Assembly: GCA_002099365.1 (NCBI GenBank)
Contig: MSED01000005.1
Coordinates: 2,356,001-2,420,000 of the forward strand
Reading direction: 5' to 3'
Source: Phialophora verrucosa
Lineage: Eukaryota; Ascomycota; Eurotiomycetes; Chaetothyriales; Herpotrichiellaceae
DNA: 64,000 nucleotides
The position numbers were made by a program, and so were the translations under genes. This document shows positions 52,750 to 64,000 of the stretch, one piece after another (position 1 is the stretch's first letter; each line of letters opens with the position of its first letter). Below the pieces are notes generated by a model. It worked only from the letters and a program-made list of their open reading frames with translations, searched no databases and had not been told where the DNA came from.

Positions 52750-54019
52750 GTGAGTGGGTGGCATGACAGTACACCTGGGATACCCACATTTCGTATTGAT
52801 GCTTTGCTGATTAGCAATGCTGAGTGCCATGATGGCGGGATACAGTCGTGCTTCTCGCCTTTATGCTGCTTCCGAGAAAACAGAAGGCAAGGAGTGAAAC
52901 GGAAGGAGGTTTCTGGCTCGTGAAAGGAAAAGAAGCTGATATGAGTCTGAACAGGTCAGTGTAAATAATTGAGCGACTGGTGCCGCTCACTTTGTGTGGA
53001 CGAGGACAAGTAGCTCTGCTTTGCCAGGAAAGCTATCCAGAAGAGAGGGGTCTCAGAAATCCTGAGTACTTCCGGCAGTCCAGATCGACGTATTTCCGGG
53101 AGAGTATGTCGTTAAATACTTGTGGGAAGAAAGCCCAGGCTATGTGTGAGAGACAGTGAAGCACCAGCTGAGAGTGGACGACCTGAACAATAGAGCAGAC
53201 ACTTCATAAGAGAGTTGATCTGGTTTTGAATGAAACGCATGTTCTGTCACTCCAATGCATACTTACCTAGTGACATGTGGAGCTACCAGAGGCCGAAGTA
53301 TGTGATCGAAGGAGCTGCTGCCTGGTGCTCTGAGAATCAATTAGTGAAGTACCCCGGAGAAACTGACTCTTTTGCAGGCATGTGACATCCATCACAGGTC
53401 AGGCAGAGGTTGATCTGGTCAAGTGAGACTGAAAGAGCCCAGACAATCAACCTGGAATCGAAGAGAGAGCCAGGGTAAAATGAGGAGCATGAGAAGCGTG
53501 GCTGAAAGGTATCTCAAATGAGTTGAGCTGAGGCCGCTGTGCCCAGAACAAAGGCTGCCCTGCCCACGTGCCTCCATGTATCATACACAAATCTGCGGAA
53601 ATGGGGATGGAAGCCATTTGCTACACTGGAGGGCGGTGTTGCGAAAGCTCAAGTATTGCAGCTTGTTCATTCGGTCAGGAGTCAGGTCAACCGCGTAGTG
53701 ATCAAGATGAACTGAACATTTCGGTCCACACAGCATCTAGCAAGTGCAGAGCGTGCCAGAGGATAGGCTCTACGAGCATAGTTACCACGGCTTGGATGAT
53801 ACACAGAAGCCATGTTTGTTTATCGTGGAATGGAGAATGTCGTCTCGGTGCCAAGAACCAGACTCGGCTGGTTAGCCGAACGATCACGTGTTGGTTCAAC
53901 GCGGTCAAATTTCCGTCGAGCGCGATACTCACTCTGCGCGCTCCTTCACCCTCACCAGGAGCTGCTAGACCCGTGCTATTTGTACTCCTTCGAGGACGGC
54001 GCGGGAGGGCCTGGAGGTG
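52750..54019. other. Divergent region, 1.3 kb
   Basis: Probably holds the 5' exon or leader of the F-box gene (left) and the promoter of leucyl-tRNA synthetase (right). No independent gene seen. Confidence 0.45.
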
Positions 54020-56885
54020 ATGTTGGTGTCGAGCAGAGCCCCGGTCAGACCATCAGCATGGCTGTGCTTTGCTCGAAATCTGCATTCCACTTCCTTACGG
54101 GCTGCCTCTCATGCTGCTGCCCGTCTAGATTTCCGTGCCATTGACTTGAAGTGGCAGCAGAGATGGGCAGACAAGACGAATACCGCGCGGCGGTCGGGAG
54201 CCGCACCCAAGTCCTATGTCCTCCCCATGTTTGCATATCCATCTGGATCTCTCCATATGGGGCACCTACGCGTTTACACTATATCCGATGTCATCGCTCG
54301 CTACCGGCGGATGAGAGGTGATGATGTTTTGCACCCTACCGGATGGGATGCGTTTGGGCTCCCGGCTGAGAATGCTGCGATCCAACGTGGCGTTGATCCC
54401 GCGGTATGGACACAAGAGAATATCACAAAGATGAAGCAACAGCTCAAGAGCATGAACACAAGTTTCAACTGGGATGCTGTAGGTAAAGGAGCTATGGAGC
54501 ATTGTATGTAGGCTGATTGGATGTCTGTAGGAAATCTCAACATGTTTACCATCGTTCTACAAGCACACGCAGGATATTTTTCTAAGGCTGTATCACCGCG
54601 GGCTGGCATATCAAGCCGAAGCCCTGGTCAATTATGATCCAGTAGATCATACTGTACTTGCCAATGAGCAGGTCGATAACAGTGGGCGCTCTTGGAGGTC
54701 AGGAGCACTGGTTCAGCAGATCAAACTCCGCCAGTGGTTTTTCAAGATCAGCGAGTTCAAGGAGGCGTTGTTGCAAGACCTCGACTACCTTGCTGAAGGC
54801 GGAAAATGGCCGGACCGAGTATTGACCCAGCAGCGGAATTGGATCGGCCGATCTAATGGCGCACGCATCCAATTTGCATTGAGAGACGGAGCCGGGAAGT
54901 CTTCTACTATCCATGTCTTCACAACGAGACCCGATACCTTGTTCGGTGTGCAGTATATTGCCTTGTCCTTGACCCACCCGCTTGTGGTTCAGGCTGCCGG
55001 TCTTTCACCCGAACTTCAGAAATTCATCGACAGGCGAGCCTCCTTCCCACCCGACTCGAAAGATGGATTCCAACTGCCACTGCATGCCATACATCCTCTT
55101 TCGCAGTCCGGACACCAGGAGATTAAGCCTTTGCCAGTCTTTGCTGCACCGTACGTACTTGACGACTATGGAGAAGGCGCGGTTATGGGCGTGCCAGCTC
55201 ACGACTCCCGAGACCTTAGCTTCTGGAAACTTCACCGGCCGTCGGAGCCCGTCACGATAGCTGTCATGCCTGAGCCTTCAGATAGGCTTCCACCCCAATT
55301 GTCCACGTTCGATCTACCGGAAGCATACACCAATAACGGCTTCTTGAGCTCAGTCTGTGGGCCCTATGCTGGCATGTCAAGCAGCGAGGCCAGAGCAAAG
55401 ATCGTCTCTGACTTGAGTACAAAGGGTCTAGGGCAAGGAGTTGAAAGCTGGAGACTGCGTGATTGGCTCGTAAGCCGACAAAGGTACTGGGGGACGCCTA
55501 TTCCCATCATACATTGTTCAAACTGCGGCACAGTCCCAGTGCCCAAGCACGACCTACCCGTGATGCTGCCTCCGCTCGACCCTTCGATCAAGGGTCAGAC
55601 TGGCAACCCACTCGACAAAATCGATGAGTGGGTCAATTGCACATGCCCCAAGTGTAGCGGGCCAGCGAAGCGAGAAACCGACACCATGGATACGTTCGTC
55701 GATTCGTCCTGGTATTTTTTGCGGTTTCCGGATCCGACCAACAACGAAGAACCCTTCTCCAAACAGTCAGCGGCCAGTATGCTTCCCGTCGATACGTACG
55801 TAGGTGGTGTGGAACACGCAATCCTTCACTTGCTCTATGCACGTTTCATCTACAAGTTTCTCTGTCGCGAAGGTCTTGTCTCAGGGGAGGTTGGCCATGC
55901 AGAACCATTTCAACAACTCATAGCACAAGGGATGGTGCATGGCAAGACCTTCTCTGACCCAGACACCGGCCGATTCTTGCTACCTGACGAGATCGACGTT
56001 GCGGGTGAATACGGTGTCATCAAGGCAAATGGCAAGCTAGCCAATGTGACTTGGGAGAAGATGTCCAAGAGCAAGCATAACGGCGTGGACCCTACCACCG
56101 CCATTGAGAAATTCGGGGCAGATACTCTACGAGCTCACATCCTGTTTGCGGCACCAGTCAGCGAGGTGCTACAGTGGGACGAGGAGAAGATAGTCGGGGT
56201 ACAGAGATGGTTCGGTCGAGTCAACCGCCTCGTAGCCGAGCTGGTTGATATCACCCAGATCGCCCGAAGCGACCTTTCGCGGACAAACATTCCTGAGTTG
56301 AGCACACTCAGTGATAACGACGCGAAAGCTCTGCTCCTAGCGCAGAGTACCAGTGAAAACGTCTCGAATACGTTCTCGCGCGACATTTACAGCCTGAATA
56401 CGGCGGTCTCTGATCTCATCAAGCTTACCAATGGTTTGGATGATATTGGGATCAAGAACCTGACACCAACCGTTGCCCACATCGCGGTCACCTCGCTTCT
56501 GAAGATGATGGCGCCGATCACCCCCGCATTCGCTGAAGAATGCTGGGAAAGCTTGGTGTCGGAATCAGAGCGTGGCAGCATCTTCGACACGGAGTGGGTA
56601 GGAGGGGTCATCACTCCGGAACAAGGCACGGCGCTTCGGAGCCGACAAACGAGCATCACATGCGCTGTGCAGGTGAACGGCAAATTACGCTTCACTACAC
56701 AGGTGCCAGCATTGTCGGTGGAGCGGCAGAAAGAGAGTAACAAAGAAGCGCGAGAGGAGGAGTTAGTGCGTGCTGTGCTGCGTTCTGAGGAAGGCCGCTT
56801 GTGGCTCACGCAGAAAAACGACTGGGAAAAGAGAAAACGAATTGTCATTGTCGGAGGAGGGAAAGTGCTGAACGTTGTGTTCTGA
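54020..56885 (+). CDS. NAM2: Mitochondrial leucyl-tRNA synthetase
   Basis: Charges mitochondrial tRNA-Leu; in yeast the same protein (Nam2) also helps splice group I introns. Exons 54020-54478 and 54531-56885 around a 52-base intron (gtaggt, branch gctgat, ctgtag), 937 residues. The N terminus (MLVSSRAPVRPSAW, FARNLHSTSLRAA) is a typical mitochondrial presequence. Class I motifs: HMGH in YPSGSLHMGHLRVY at about 79, and KMSKS at about 663 (WEKMSKSKHNGVDP). GWDAFGLPAENAA, then across the intron NWDAEISTCLPSFYKHTQ, FTTRPDTLFG and DYGEGAVMGVPAHDSRD (CP1 editing domain) follow in order, and ETDTMDTFVDSSWYFLR precedes KMSKS. Bacterial-type LeuRS order confirms the organellar rather than cytosolic form. 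The ATG at 54020 is the first that gives the whole presequence. Confidence 0.97.
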
Positions 56886-57641
56886 ACGGGACACACTTGA
56901 AAACACGCCTCGTCGTCGACATTGAAGCACAAACAGCCACCCTCTGTCGATGACTGGATGGTGACAGCTCAGCAGGAGCTGTGACAGTACGCCCGCGTCA
57001 AGTCTAGGACTCTTGATCATCTCCGAATAAGGTTTACTTCGGCAGTCGTTCTCCACCATGCAACCACTGAATACGACGAGGAGTCCTCCCGCAGGCCTTC
57101 GCAGAGGCGCTTGAACGAGTCGCAAAAGACATTGACGGAAGCAAACTTAAGAGTATCGCCACAAGTGCCATCTGGATCAAAGAGATACAAGCAAGTTTTC
57201 CAAGGATTTCAGAATTGTATACGGCCGGTCAAGACGACCTTGAATCTGGTGCTGGGATGAACCATCGGCTTCGACTAGCGCATGAAAGGCAAAGAATGCC
57301 AGGATATCCAGCTCGGTTCGAAAGTATGGCTATGTCACTTGTCATCGGTCCTCCAGATATGCAATATATAACGTTCAAAACATCGGCCTGACTCTCCGAG
57401 ACCGTCTTTTGCTCTAGGACCTTTCCAGAGAGTGGACAGATGAGTTGTTCACCATGTCCCATTCCTACCGGTTTCTCGCAATACTGTAGTATATTTCCAA
57501 GTCACCAACTATTTAGAGAGGTGTTACAATGCTAATGCTCCAATCCGCCCTCAATCAAGCTGGTTTCGAAGAGACACGAGCCGGAAAACGGCCTTAAAGT
57601 CCTCACACTTATATACGGCCCTCCCGATTCTTCCCCCAGCT
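56886..57641. other. Intergenic, convergent 3' ends
   Basis: 756 bases between two convergent genes; no gene recognised. Confidence 0.5.
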
Positions 57642-58505
57642 TCACAGCCGACAAAAAGTCTCGACCGCGACTTTGGTGTCCTCCTTCGTTTCCTTCACCA
57701 GGCCACTCACGGCTCTGAAATTCCCGTCCTTCGCATCCCCGACCAACTCGAACAGGAGGCTCTCACTCGTCGTGACTGTCGCGCCTTCCCGCGCCAGGCG
57801 ATGCAAGGCCACCGGCCTCTCAGCCGCATTGCAGCTCGACACCCCGTCCGCCAAGACATAGACCCTGTGGCCTTGGGAAAGGAGGTCCAGCGTCGTCTGG
57901 GTGACGCAGATGTGCGTCTCGATCCCCACCAGGAAGACCGACAGTTTCCCATTGCCAGCGGGCAGCTTCGCCAGGTGGGTTTGGAGGTCCGGGACCAGCA
58001 TGCTGAATGCGGTCTTGTCGATCGGAGAGGCCGTCTTCTCAGGCAGCAGCGAAGCGACCTCTTCGACCGTGTTGCCCAGGCGCGCGGCGTTCTGCGTCGT
58101 CACGAAGATGGGAATGTCGAGGATTTTGGCTATACCCAGAGAGAAAGGGGAGGAAGATGTGAGTCTATTGTTTCGAACTACGCCGAGCCAAAAGCCAAAA
58201 GCCAAGCCAGAGAACTGAAACCCATCAAAGAGCTCAAGGACGTACTAGGGACACTTACCCGCTTTGACCATCTTCTGACTCGTCTTGATCCTGTGGCAGA
58301 ACGCAAGCGTGTCAGCAGTGGCTTGGCTCGGCTTTCGAGGAAGTTACGGAGTGAAGCGAAATAATAATTATTGCTCTGAGCGACAAAGCAAAGGGGGGGG
58401 ATCAACATACACCTTGTCAAACTCCCAGATCGCGCCCCTGAACTTCTCCTGCACATCGCAAATAAACAACACCGGGTTCGCGATCCGTTTGCTGTTCACA
58501 GACAT
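57642..58505 (-). CDS. Isochorismatase-family hydrolase (ISOC1/2-like)
   Basis: Cysteine hydrolase of the isochorismatase/nicotinamidase superfamily. Exons 58505-58411, 58290-58259 (only 32 bases) and 58129-57642; 204 residues from MSVNSKRIANP, the normal length for ISOC-type proteins. The catalytic triad is visible: Asp in FICDVQEKF, Lys in IDKTAFSML, and Cys in ETHICVTQTT. VTTQNAARLG and DGVSSCNAAER are further family marks. Introns (120 and 129 bases) join GAG TTT GAC AAG GTG ATC and GCG GCC AAA cleanly. The frame is open for another 227 codons upstream, see findings: an ATG at 59039 begins a presequence-like stretch. Substrate unknown; such proteins are seldom true isochorismatases in fungi. 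Confidence 0.9.
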
Positions 58506-59039
58506 GCTGGTGACGCCGTCGTCGTCCGATCCCCTCTTATTGTCGGATTCCTCTAGAAATAATACGCCAACCTCTTTCCTGGGAGCTGACGTCTTCCGGA
58601 TAAATGGATGGGCCTTGCTGCGCACGAGGTGCCTTCGAATAACTGAGCGAGCGTCAAATTCGGACTCGGACTTGGCTTCGGGACCGGACCCTGCGTCTGC
58701 GTTCGTCGGCCTGGTTCCTATGAAACTGCCGTCGTCCACTGACGAAGGTCTCGCCTGCGAGGGCCGCGACGTAGCTGGAACTAGAGTGTCTGAGACGAAA
58801 CTGTCGAAAAGAAGCGCCTCTTGCGTCCTGGTGGCCGACTTCTGGGCTTGGCCTGCCGTAACAGCTTCCGGGAGCAGGATCTCGCTGGTCGGCACTGATC
58901 GGACTGTAACAGTTTCGTTGGGGCGTCGATTTCGAGCAAAGGCCGGGGCAGAGATGCTGAATACCCGTCGTGTGGTTTTTGCGCAGGGGATCTGTAGACC
59001 TAGACACAATCTCGACCTAAAAATGACGACTGGTTGCAT
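58506..59039 (-). CDS. Possible N-terminal extension of the isochorismatase-like protein
   Basis: In frame and uninterrupted upstream of the standard start. From the ATG at 59039 it reads MQPVVIFRSRLCLGLQIPCA and on to RRVFSISAPAFARN, rich in Arg/Ser with no acidic residue: a plausible mitochondrial targeting peptide. About 140 Ser/Thr/Ala-rich residues of low-complexity type follow before the hydrolase domain. Another in-frame ATG lies at 59126. Whether this is translated is unknown. Confidence 0.35.
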
Positions 59040-59463
59040 TGGGGAGGAGCTGATGTTATAAAGGCCTTCAATCAGTCCAAGGTGAAAAGTCGGGGAAGAT
59101 CGGGCCAACGGGAGGTTCGCCGTCATCGAAGCGGGCTCGGGGCGGGCCTGGAGCGGCAGATCTATTCTCCGCTCTCCGCAGCTCAATTTGAAAATCGAAT
59201 TCTTCTTTTGATTCTGTGCTCGGGTGGCTATGTCTGGACTCTAACTGCCCTCGATATCCCCCATGCTGCCAGGTTTTCATGTCTCACCAATAGAATACAG
59301 CTTGACCTCAGCCCAATCCTCCTCTCTCGCTAGAGGTCCTCCGCCATCATCTTCGTCCGCAAGCCTCATTGTCTTCGTCAAGTGCCCACTTATGAATCTG
59401 CAATCTCCAGAGCCGGAGCCAATTGTCGTAGCCAAAACTTCCATCCGTGGACCTGAATGTATC

Positions 59464-61198
59464 TCAACCATTCGCTGTCGTCCTACGTTGCGGTCCCGTG
59501 TTCAACCATCCGAAAGCAGTGCCCGAGCCAATTGGGTTAGACTTTGAAGTCGGAGTGGGCAGTGGAGCTTTTGTCTCCCCTGCTGAATCAGGCACCTTCG
59601 CAGCTTCACCCGGTCTGGAGGGTGATGTGTCTGCACCGTTAGGAGTAGTGGCTGAAGAAGAAGGATTTCTGGTCGCATTGGCCATTGTCTTTCCGGGCCG
59701 CAGGATTTTCATGGTTCTTTGCGTTTGAGGTCTCGCGTAGGTAGATGAAGGTTGTTTCGAGCTCGCCTCGTTCAGGGCCGTAGAGGACACAGACCGCCAC
59801 GAGTTGGACCATACTCCGGACTTGGACATCGGCGTCGTGAAGGACTTCTCACTCCCAGTGGTCGACTTTGAGTCATCGGCTGGCTTGGACTGACCCAGAT
59901 CCAGGCTGGATCTGGTCGAGAGCTCAGTAGGTTGCTCTATTCTGCGACCGTCTTCAGGTTCAGAGGTCGTAGCACTGGCTGGAGCAGCAGTAGGCGAAAC
60001 AATGGGTTGTGCCGTGCGCACTCTTTCGGGTCGGCCTATCACTCCCACTGGGGAAGTTGGAGGGGGCAAAACAGCATCTATCGACGACGACTGAGGACGA
60101 GAGGCCGTGCACAGATGTTTGAAAGAGGCATCATCCTCTGGTCTGCAGAGTGGAATGGAAAGCTGATTCCGTTCCTCGTCGAATATCATCATCTTGTCCT
60201 GAGAGAATAGAATATCGCCGTTGTGCGATCTCAAGACGTCACTACCCAAGATAACCTGGATCGAGGGGTCCGGAACCAGCTGATCGCTGACAGTGAACTT
60301 GACCATCAAAGTAGGTATGGCTGGGGCTGGACTTCCAGATCTGACGGCCGCGAGGGAGTGGATTTTGGCTTCGGTCAAATAGACTGGCAGACGGATTGTA
60401 CGATACTCTCCGTCATCAGTTATTGAGTTTGTTAAACCGAGCTTGCAGAGGAGTGGGTAGCTGACTGAAGAAATGGTGGATCCTGTACATACAGCAGCAT
60501 ACAGAAGTGAGCTGTTGGAGAAGGATTGCGTCAGCCAACAGCGAATGATGGCCGGGCATGGACCTAAGATGAAGAACCCCGGCGGAGGGTTGCCCGAAAC
60601 TCGGGGTGAGTTGTGTATTGAACCAAGTAGGCGACTCTGTTCAAGCCCGAAGCTGTTTGTCCGACCGAACCCAGTGGCCGTCGGTCTCCCATCGGATCGG
60701 TGTGACAGAGATCTTTCAGAGAGTGCATGACCACCCAGTCCACTGCCTGTCCGCGCAGGGAGTTCTATGGACTGTCTCGATGAACCGTAGTGGTTATTTG
60801 CGCTCTCATCAAACCGAACGGAATTGGCCCTGGACGCGGCTGCTCTTCTGGGGTCGTCCGTCGTGTCCAGGGTCAAGGAACTGATCATGGGATCGGCGTC
60901 GAAGTTGCGGAAGGCCTCAGCGGCAGGATTGAGGGTCGAGTCTAGGTCCGTCAGCGGAGAGCATACCTAGTGGCCAGAGGGAGATCGGCTTACCATGATG
61001 CGAAGACCCCAGAGGAAAGGGCGAAGTCGAACCCCAAAGGCTTCTGGGTCGACTTCCGTCCGGGGTCTTGGACTCCAGGCGCATGATTCGGTCAGAATGG
61101 ACGGCTTGAGTCGCAGATAGGTCATTCAGCGTCTCTTGAATGCGCCAAAGTTCGTCCCTGGTGGCAAATTCTCGTGTATCCATAGCCGTCAAGCGCAT
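59464..61198 (-). CDS. Retropepsin-fold fungal protein, function unknown
   Basis: Exons 61198-60994 and 60941-59464 around a 52-base intron (gtaagc ... gacctag), about 560 residues; a start five codons later (MDTREF) is equally possible. The N terminus has a short coiled coil (ELWRIQETLNDLSATQAVHS). Then SRANSVRFDESAN, a hallmark of this fungal family. The central domain (about 185-330) looks like a retroviral-type aspartyl protease fold: IIRCWLTQSFSNSSLLYAAV, VCTGSTISSVSYPLLCKLGL at the place of the usual DTGAT loop, then IQVILGSDVLRSHNGDILF resembling the second half. The catalytic Asp is replaced by Cys (VCTGS), so protease activity is doubtful; binding is more likely. The last 230 residues are disordered, Ser/Thr/Pro-rich. 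Confidence 0.75.
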
Positions 61199-63991
61199 CC
61201 ACCTTGTAAAGGCATGAGGTCGGGAAGTATCGATCGCAAGACGGTTCTTGCAGTGGCCCCAATGCTCTCCTGGCTTGCCCAGCCCGGCCGGGCCCTTTCA
61301 CCAGATATATCACTCAATCAGGACCCTCAATATGTCATTTGATTGCTGGTTTGCCTTCTCTTTCCTTGTGGGCGATGGGTCAGGCAAGGGTGGTCAAAGA
61401 ATGCGCCAAGGTTTGCGCGAGAGAGGCTCCAAAGTGGTCTTTGATTGCGTTTCAACGCGGGGATAATACACAGCAACTATTTCCGCGGTCACTGGATCAA
61501 GCAGAAATAATGGTACTCTTGCGGCAGCGGGAGGGCGGACAGGAGAAGAGGTGATGTTGGACAGGTGAAAGAAGTGGGATGAGGAGAGGAATAATCGGTG
61601 ACGGCTTTGTTTGCGATCGTGTGTCTCGCAATGCCGGAATATGTTGGCTACTGCGCGCGGTCGACCTTGACTAGCACTTGACTGACAGCTCGGTAGGCAG
61701 CTATGGAAGCAGCGATGATATTACAGAGCAAAGAATTCGGAGCCAACTGCGACCATTGAACGTGTTCGAGCAAAAGATGACCCGCGACATGCACGACTCA
61801 AATATGCGCCGTATAATTACCGCATGCTTCTACGGTGGAGTTTATGGTTTGTTAGGCGCCGACTTCCAGCTGCTTGACCGAGTTCGAAGGCGCCGGCCAT
61901 CAAATGTCGAATCTCATCCATTGTCAACCCTGCTATGCATCTGAACGTCCGACTGCCCGAGTATTTATTTGACCTCTCTTCTTTGCCATGGATCTCCTCG
62001 ATGCCCATCAAGGGCAATTCAACGAAAGTCGTGACCTCCTTCTTGTACTCGACCTTGTGCAACTTCATCGCTTCGGATTAGGATACCCTCCAGACCAATG
62101 CGAGCACAAAAACATCCCAAAAGTCCGAGGCTGTTGAGTGCTTCACTCTAGCCCTCATCCCATGCCTGCAGGACCGCCTGAAGAGATCTTGTTGCCACGA
62201 TGTCTGCACCAACAATAGCTTCCTGACCATCGACCGTCGCGCCAGGTTCGTCCGGCACCGTTGTGTCATTGTTCCGGTGACAGTCATTCATCACTTTCGC
62301 CATGGTCATTCTGTACCAGTGAGCTAGCGGTTCGACGAACAAAGTCCTATTATTGAACATCTCTGTGACAGGCACAGTAGCAACACCGTGCCGTAGTGCA
62401 GTTAGAGAGCCTGATGCTACTCATTTTGCGGAGACTCGGGCTCAACCTACAGCTGCGTTGTCCTGACGGAATGCAGAACACTGTCTGGGTTTAAGGGTCA
62501 AGTTGCCGAAAGAATCTTGCGTCCCAGGGACAACCTGGGGTGAGGAGAGAAGGTCGTATAACGTCAAGCTGAGGTTCGCCTCGGCAACGCCGGAATTAAC
62601 GCCAAAAGAGACGATTTAAAGCATTGATGGCAGAAGTATCGTTTGCACGAGAGAGCTGATCAAAGAGAAAGGTGGCGCAAGTAGTATGGAGATCGTTGGA
62701 GCCATACTCATAGTAGTCGCGTCCGAAGACGAGGGCACAAGCAGTCACGTTGTTGAGGATGATTCTGGCTTATTGTGCTCGAGTGGTCCCGGTATCTTAC
62801 CATCGACCTTTCTCAACGTCTGCTTTGGGCGGCTCGTAGAGCTGGAAGTACCCACGAGACATTTGGCTTCTACCCTTCCTCAATCCTGAAAAATATGACA
62901 GTCGTTGGGGTATCGGGCCAAAGTGCGGGTACTGATATGGTCGATGATGCTGGGGACGTGGCGCAGAGCTGAACGCGCCTTATTTACGACTTCCGAATCT
63001 AGCAACCGTGGCACTTCTGACCGGTTGCGAAGTGCCAGCACACGAGCGACCTGTCTATGACTGACATAAGTTATGATTTATCTAGACATTTGGCATGAAG
63101 CTGTCTACAAATGAGTACGTACACCTATTCCGTATGCTTGCTGACAGCGGTTGTAAATATAATGACAAGGCCCTGTGTGACGAGTTGTTATCAGCACCCA
63201 CGTTGACAGCCATCGGAGACCTGCACGGCGATGTAACCCTTCGACACACTATGTACATAGTCCCGAGTAGTCTGGCATTCCATCATACCTTCTCGAACAC
63301 AACCATGTCCAGATGTGGAGAGTCTTTGGACTCCCCTTATGAAGGCCGTCAAACCTCGCCAGTGGCAATCTAGGCCCATCTTTCGGCTACCAGCTGAAGT
63401 CGCTCAGGTCATGATTCACTCCCCTTTACCTTCTTTCCCCGGCCAAATACTCTGGAGAATGGTTCACGTGTAGCAGATACCTCCGCGAAAAGCGGTCTGC
63501 GCACGGCACACTCATCGCTCGGCTCTCCCCATCGCCTCGGATAACGAGAATGCACCGACCGAAAAGCCACGCCCGTGCCGACAAGGTAAGGTGCTCCTGA
63601 GAAACAGTACGAACTAATAATTACCCCGGATCTAAGTAGGTCTTTTAAGCGAGTGACGGCGGGGCAGCCCACGGGGTAATACGAGTCTGACGAGCTTCGG
63701 GCAAGAATGTGCAGCAACTACTAACTTCTATAATTCATGCCTTTGTCCCTGATGATGCTGTTGTTAGAAAGCACGGTCAGAAGGTCACCAACCGGCTCAG
63801 CTCCGATCCAGGACCTACTTAACTACTTACTCCATGAACGACACACCTACCGTCTCGCGCCGTTCAAAAATCCATCGACAGAGACACACACCAACTAGTC
63901 AGTGAAGTTTGAGAAGTACGCGCGTCACCATCGCGGGATATTATCCACAGACCGTTGACTTTTGTCTTACCTGTCCGCCGCCCTCGTCAAG
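61199..63991. other. Gene-poor right end
   Basis: No convincing gene. Two minus-strand frames, 62363-62148 (MFNNRTLFVEPLAHWYR...) and 62068-61817 (MKLHKVEYKKEVTTFV...), have protein-like composition and could be exons or relics of a small gene, but they share no recognisable motif. Confidence 0.4.
61817..62363 (-). other. Possible small gene or relic, two short frames
   Basis: The downstream frame (62068-61817, 83 codons) reads with regular hydrophobic spacing (TTFVELPLMGIEEIHG, IAGLTMDEIRHLMAGAFELG). The upstream frame (62363-62148) reads MFNNRTLFVEPLAHWYRMTM and ends AVLQAWDEG. I could not find a convincing intron joining them, and no family is recognised. Confidence 0.2.
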
Positions 63992-64000
63992 ATGGCTTCC
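63992..64000 (+). CDS. Possible start of a gene cut by the window edge
   Basis: ATG GCT TCC at the very end follows a pyrimidine-rich leader (TTTTGTCTTACCTGTCCGCC) and CAAG, a good fungal start context. Only three codons are visible, so this is a guess. Confidence 0.25.

Noticed and set aside
1..64000. Bacterial-type operons, CRISPR arrays, insertion sequences, rRNA genes
   Set aside because: No regularly spaced repeats, no transposase motifs, no rRNA sequence; gene structure is eukaryotic throughout.

Overview
This window looks like part of a chromosome of a filamentous ascomycete (Pezizomycotina). Most genes carry short spliceosomal introns of about 48-70 bases, with GTRWGT-like donors, CTRAY branch sites and YAG acceptors. 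There are no operons or bacterial ribosome-binding sites. The gene set is typically fungal: a WOPR-box regulator, a HET-domain protein, a bZIP protein with a DUF3425-type C terminus, a fused tryptophan synthase, an F-box protein and a decayed NACHT-type gene. I cannot name the species.

Layout. At 1-10.2 kb a single WOPR regulator (minus strand, 2.9-4.2 kb) sits among long gene-poor DNA, including about 5.9 kb upstream of it. At 10.2-17.2 kb, minus strand, are a tyrosyl-DNA phosphodiesterase with SUMO- and ubiquitin-binding motifs, a SARAF-like ER membrane protein, and the remains of an NLR-like gene. At 17.6-23.4 kb are two mitochondrial genes on the plus strand (MTO1/GidA tRNA modification; cardiolipin synthase) and a membrane protein of unknown function. 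At 24.7-32.2 kb lies an accessory-type stretch: HET protein, FAD oxidoreductase with a carbohydrate-binding-like N terminus, a multi-pass membrane protein and an NTF2-like protein. At 32.8-40.8 kb are tryptophan synthase with a perfect cross-pathway-control site in its promoter, then an alpha/beta hydrolase, a short-chain dehydrogenase and an MFS sugar transporter, which could form a small catabolic group. At 41.5-50.2 kb are a small membrane protein, an aldo/keto reductase, a 75-residue protein, epsilon-COP and a bZIP factor. At 50.8-61.2 kb are an F-box protein, mitochondrial leucyl-tRNA synthetase, an isochorismatase-family hydrolase and a retropepsin-fold protein. From 61.2 kb to the end I see no convincing gene, except that an ATG at the right edge may begin one.

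How they fit together. Three genes serve mitochondria (MTO1, cardiolipin synthase, LeuRS), and a fourth (the isochorismatase) may have a mitochondrial isoform. They are not co-transcribed. Exon boundaries were worked out by hand from splice signals and protein conservation. Where a junction is unresolved the entry says so. No database search was possible.
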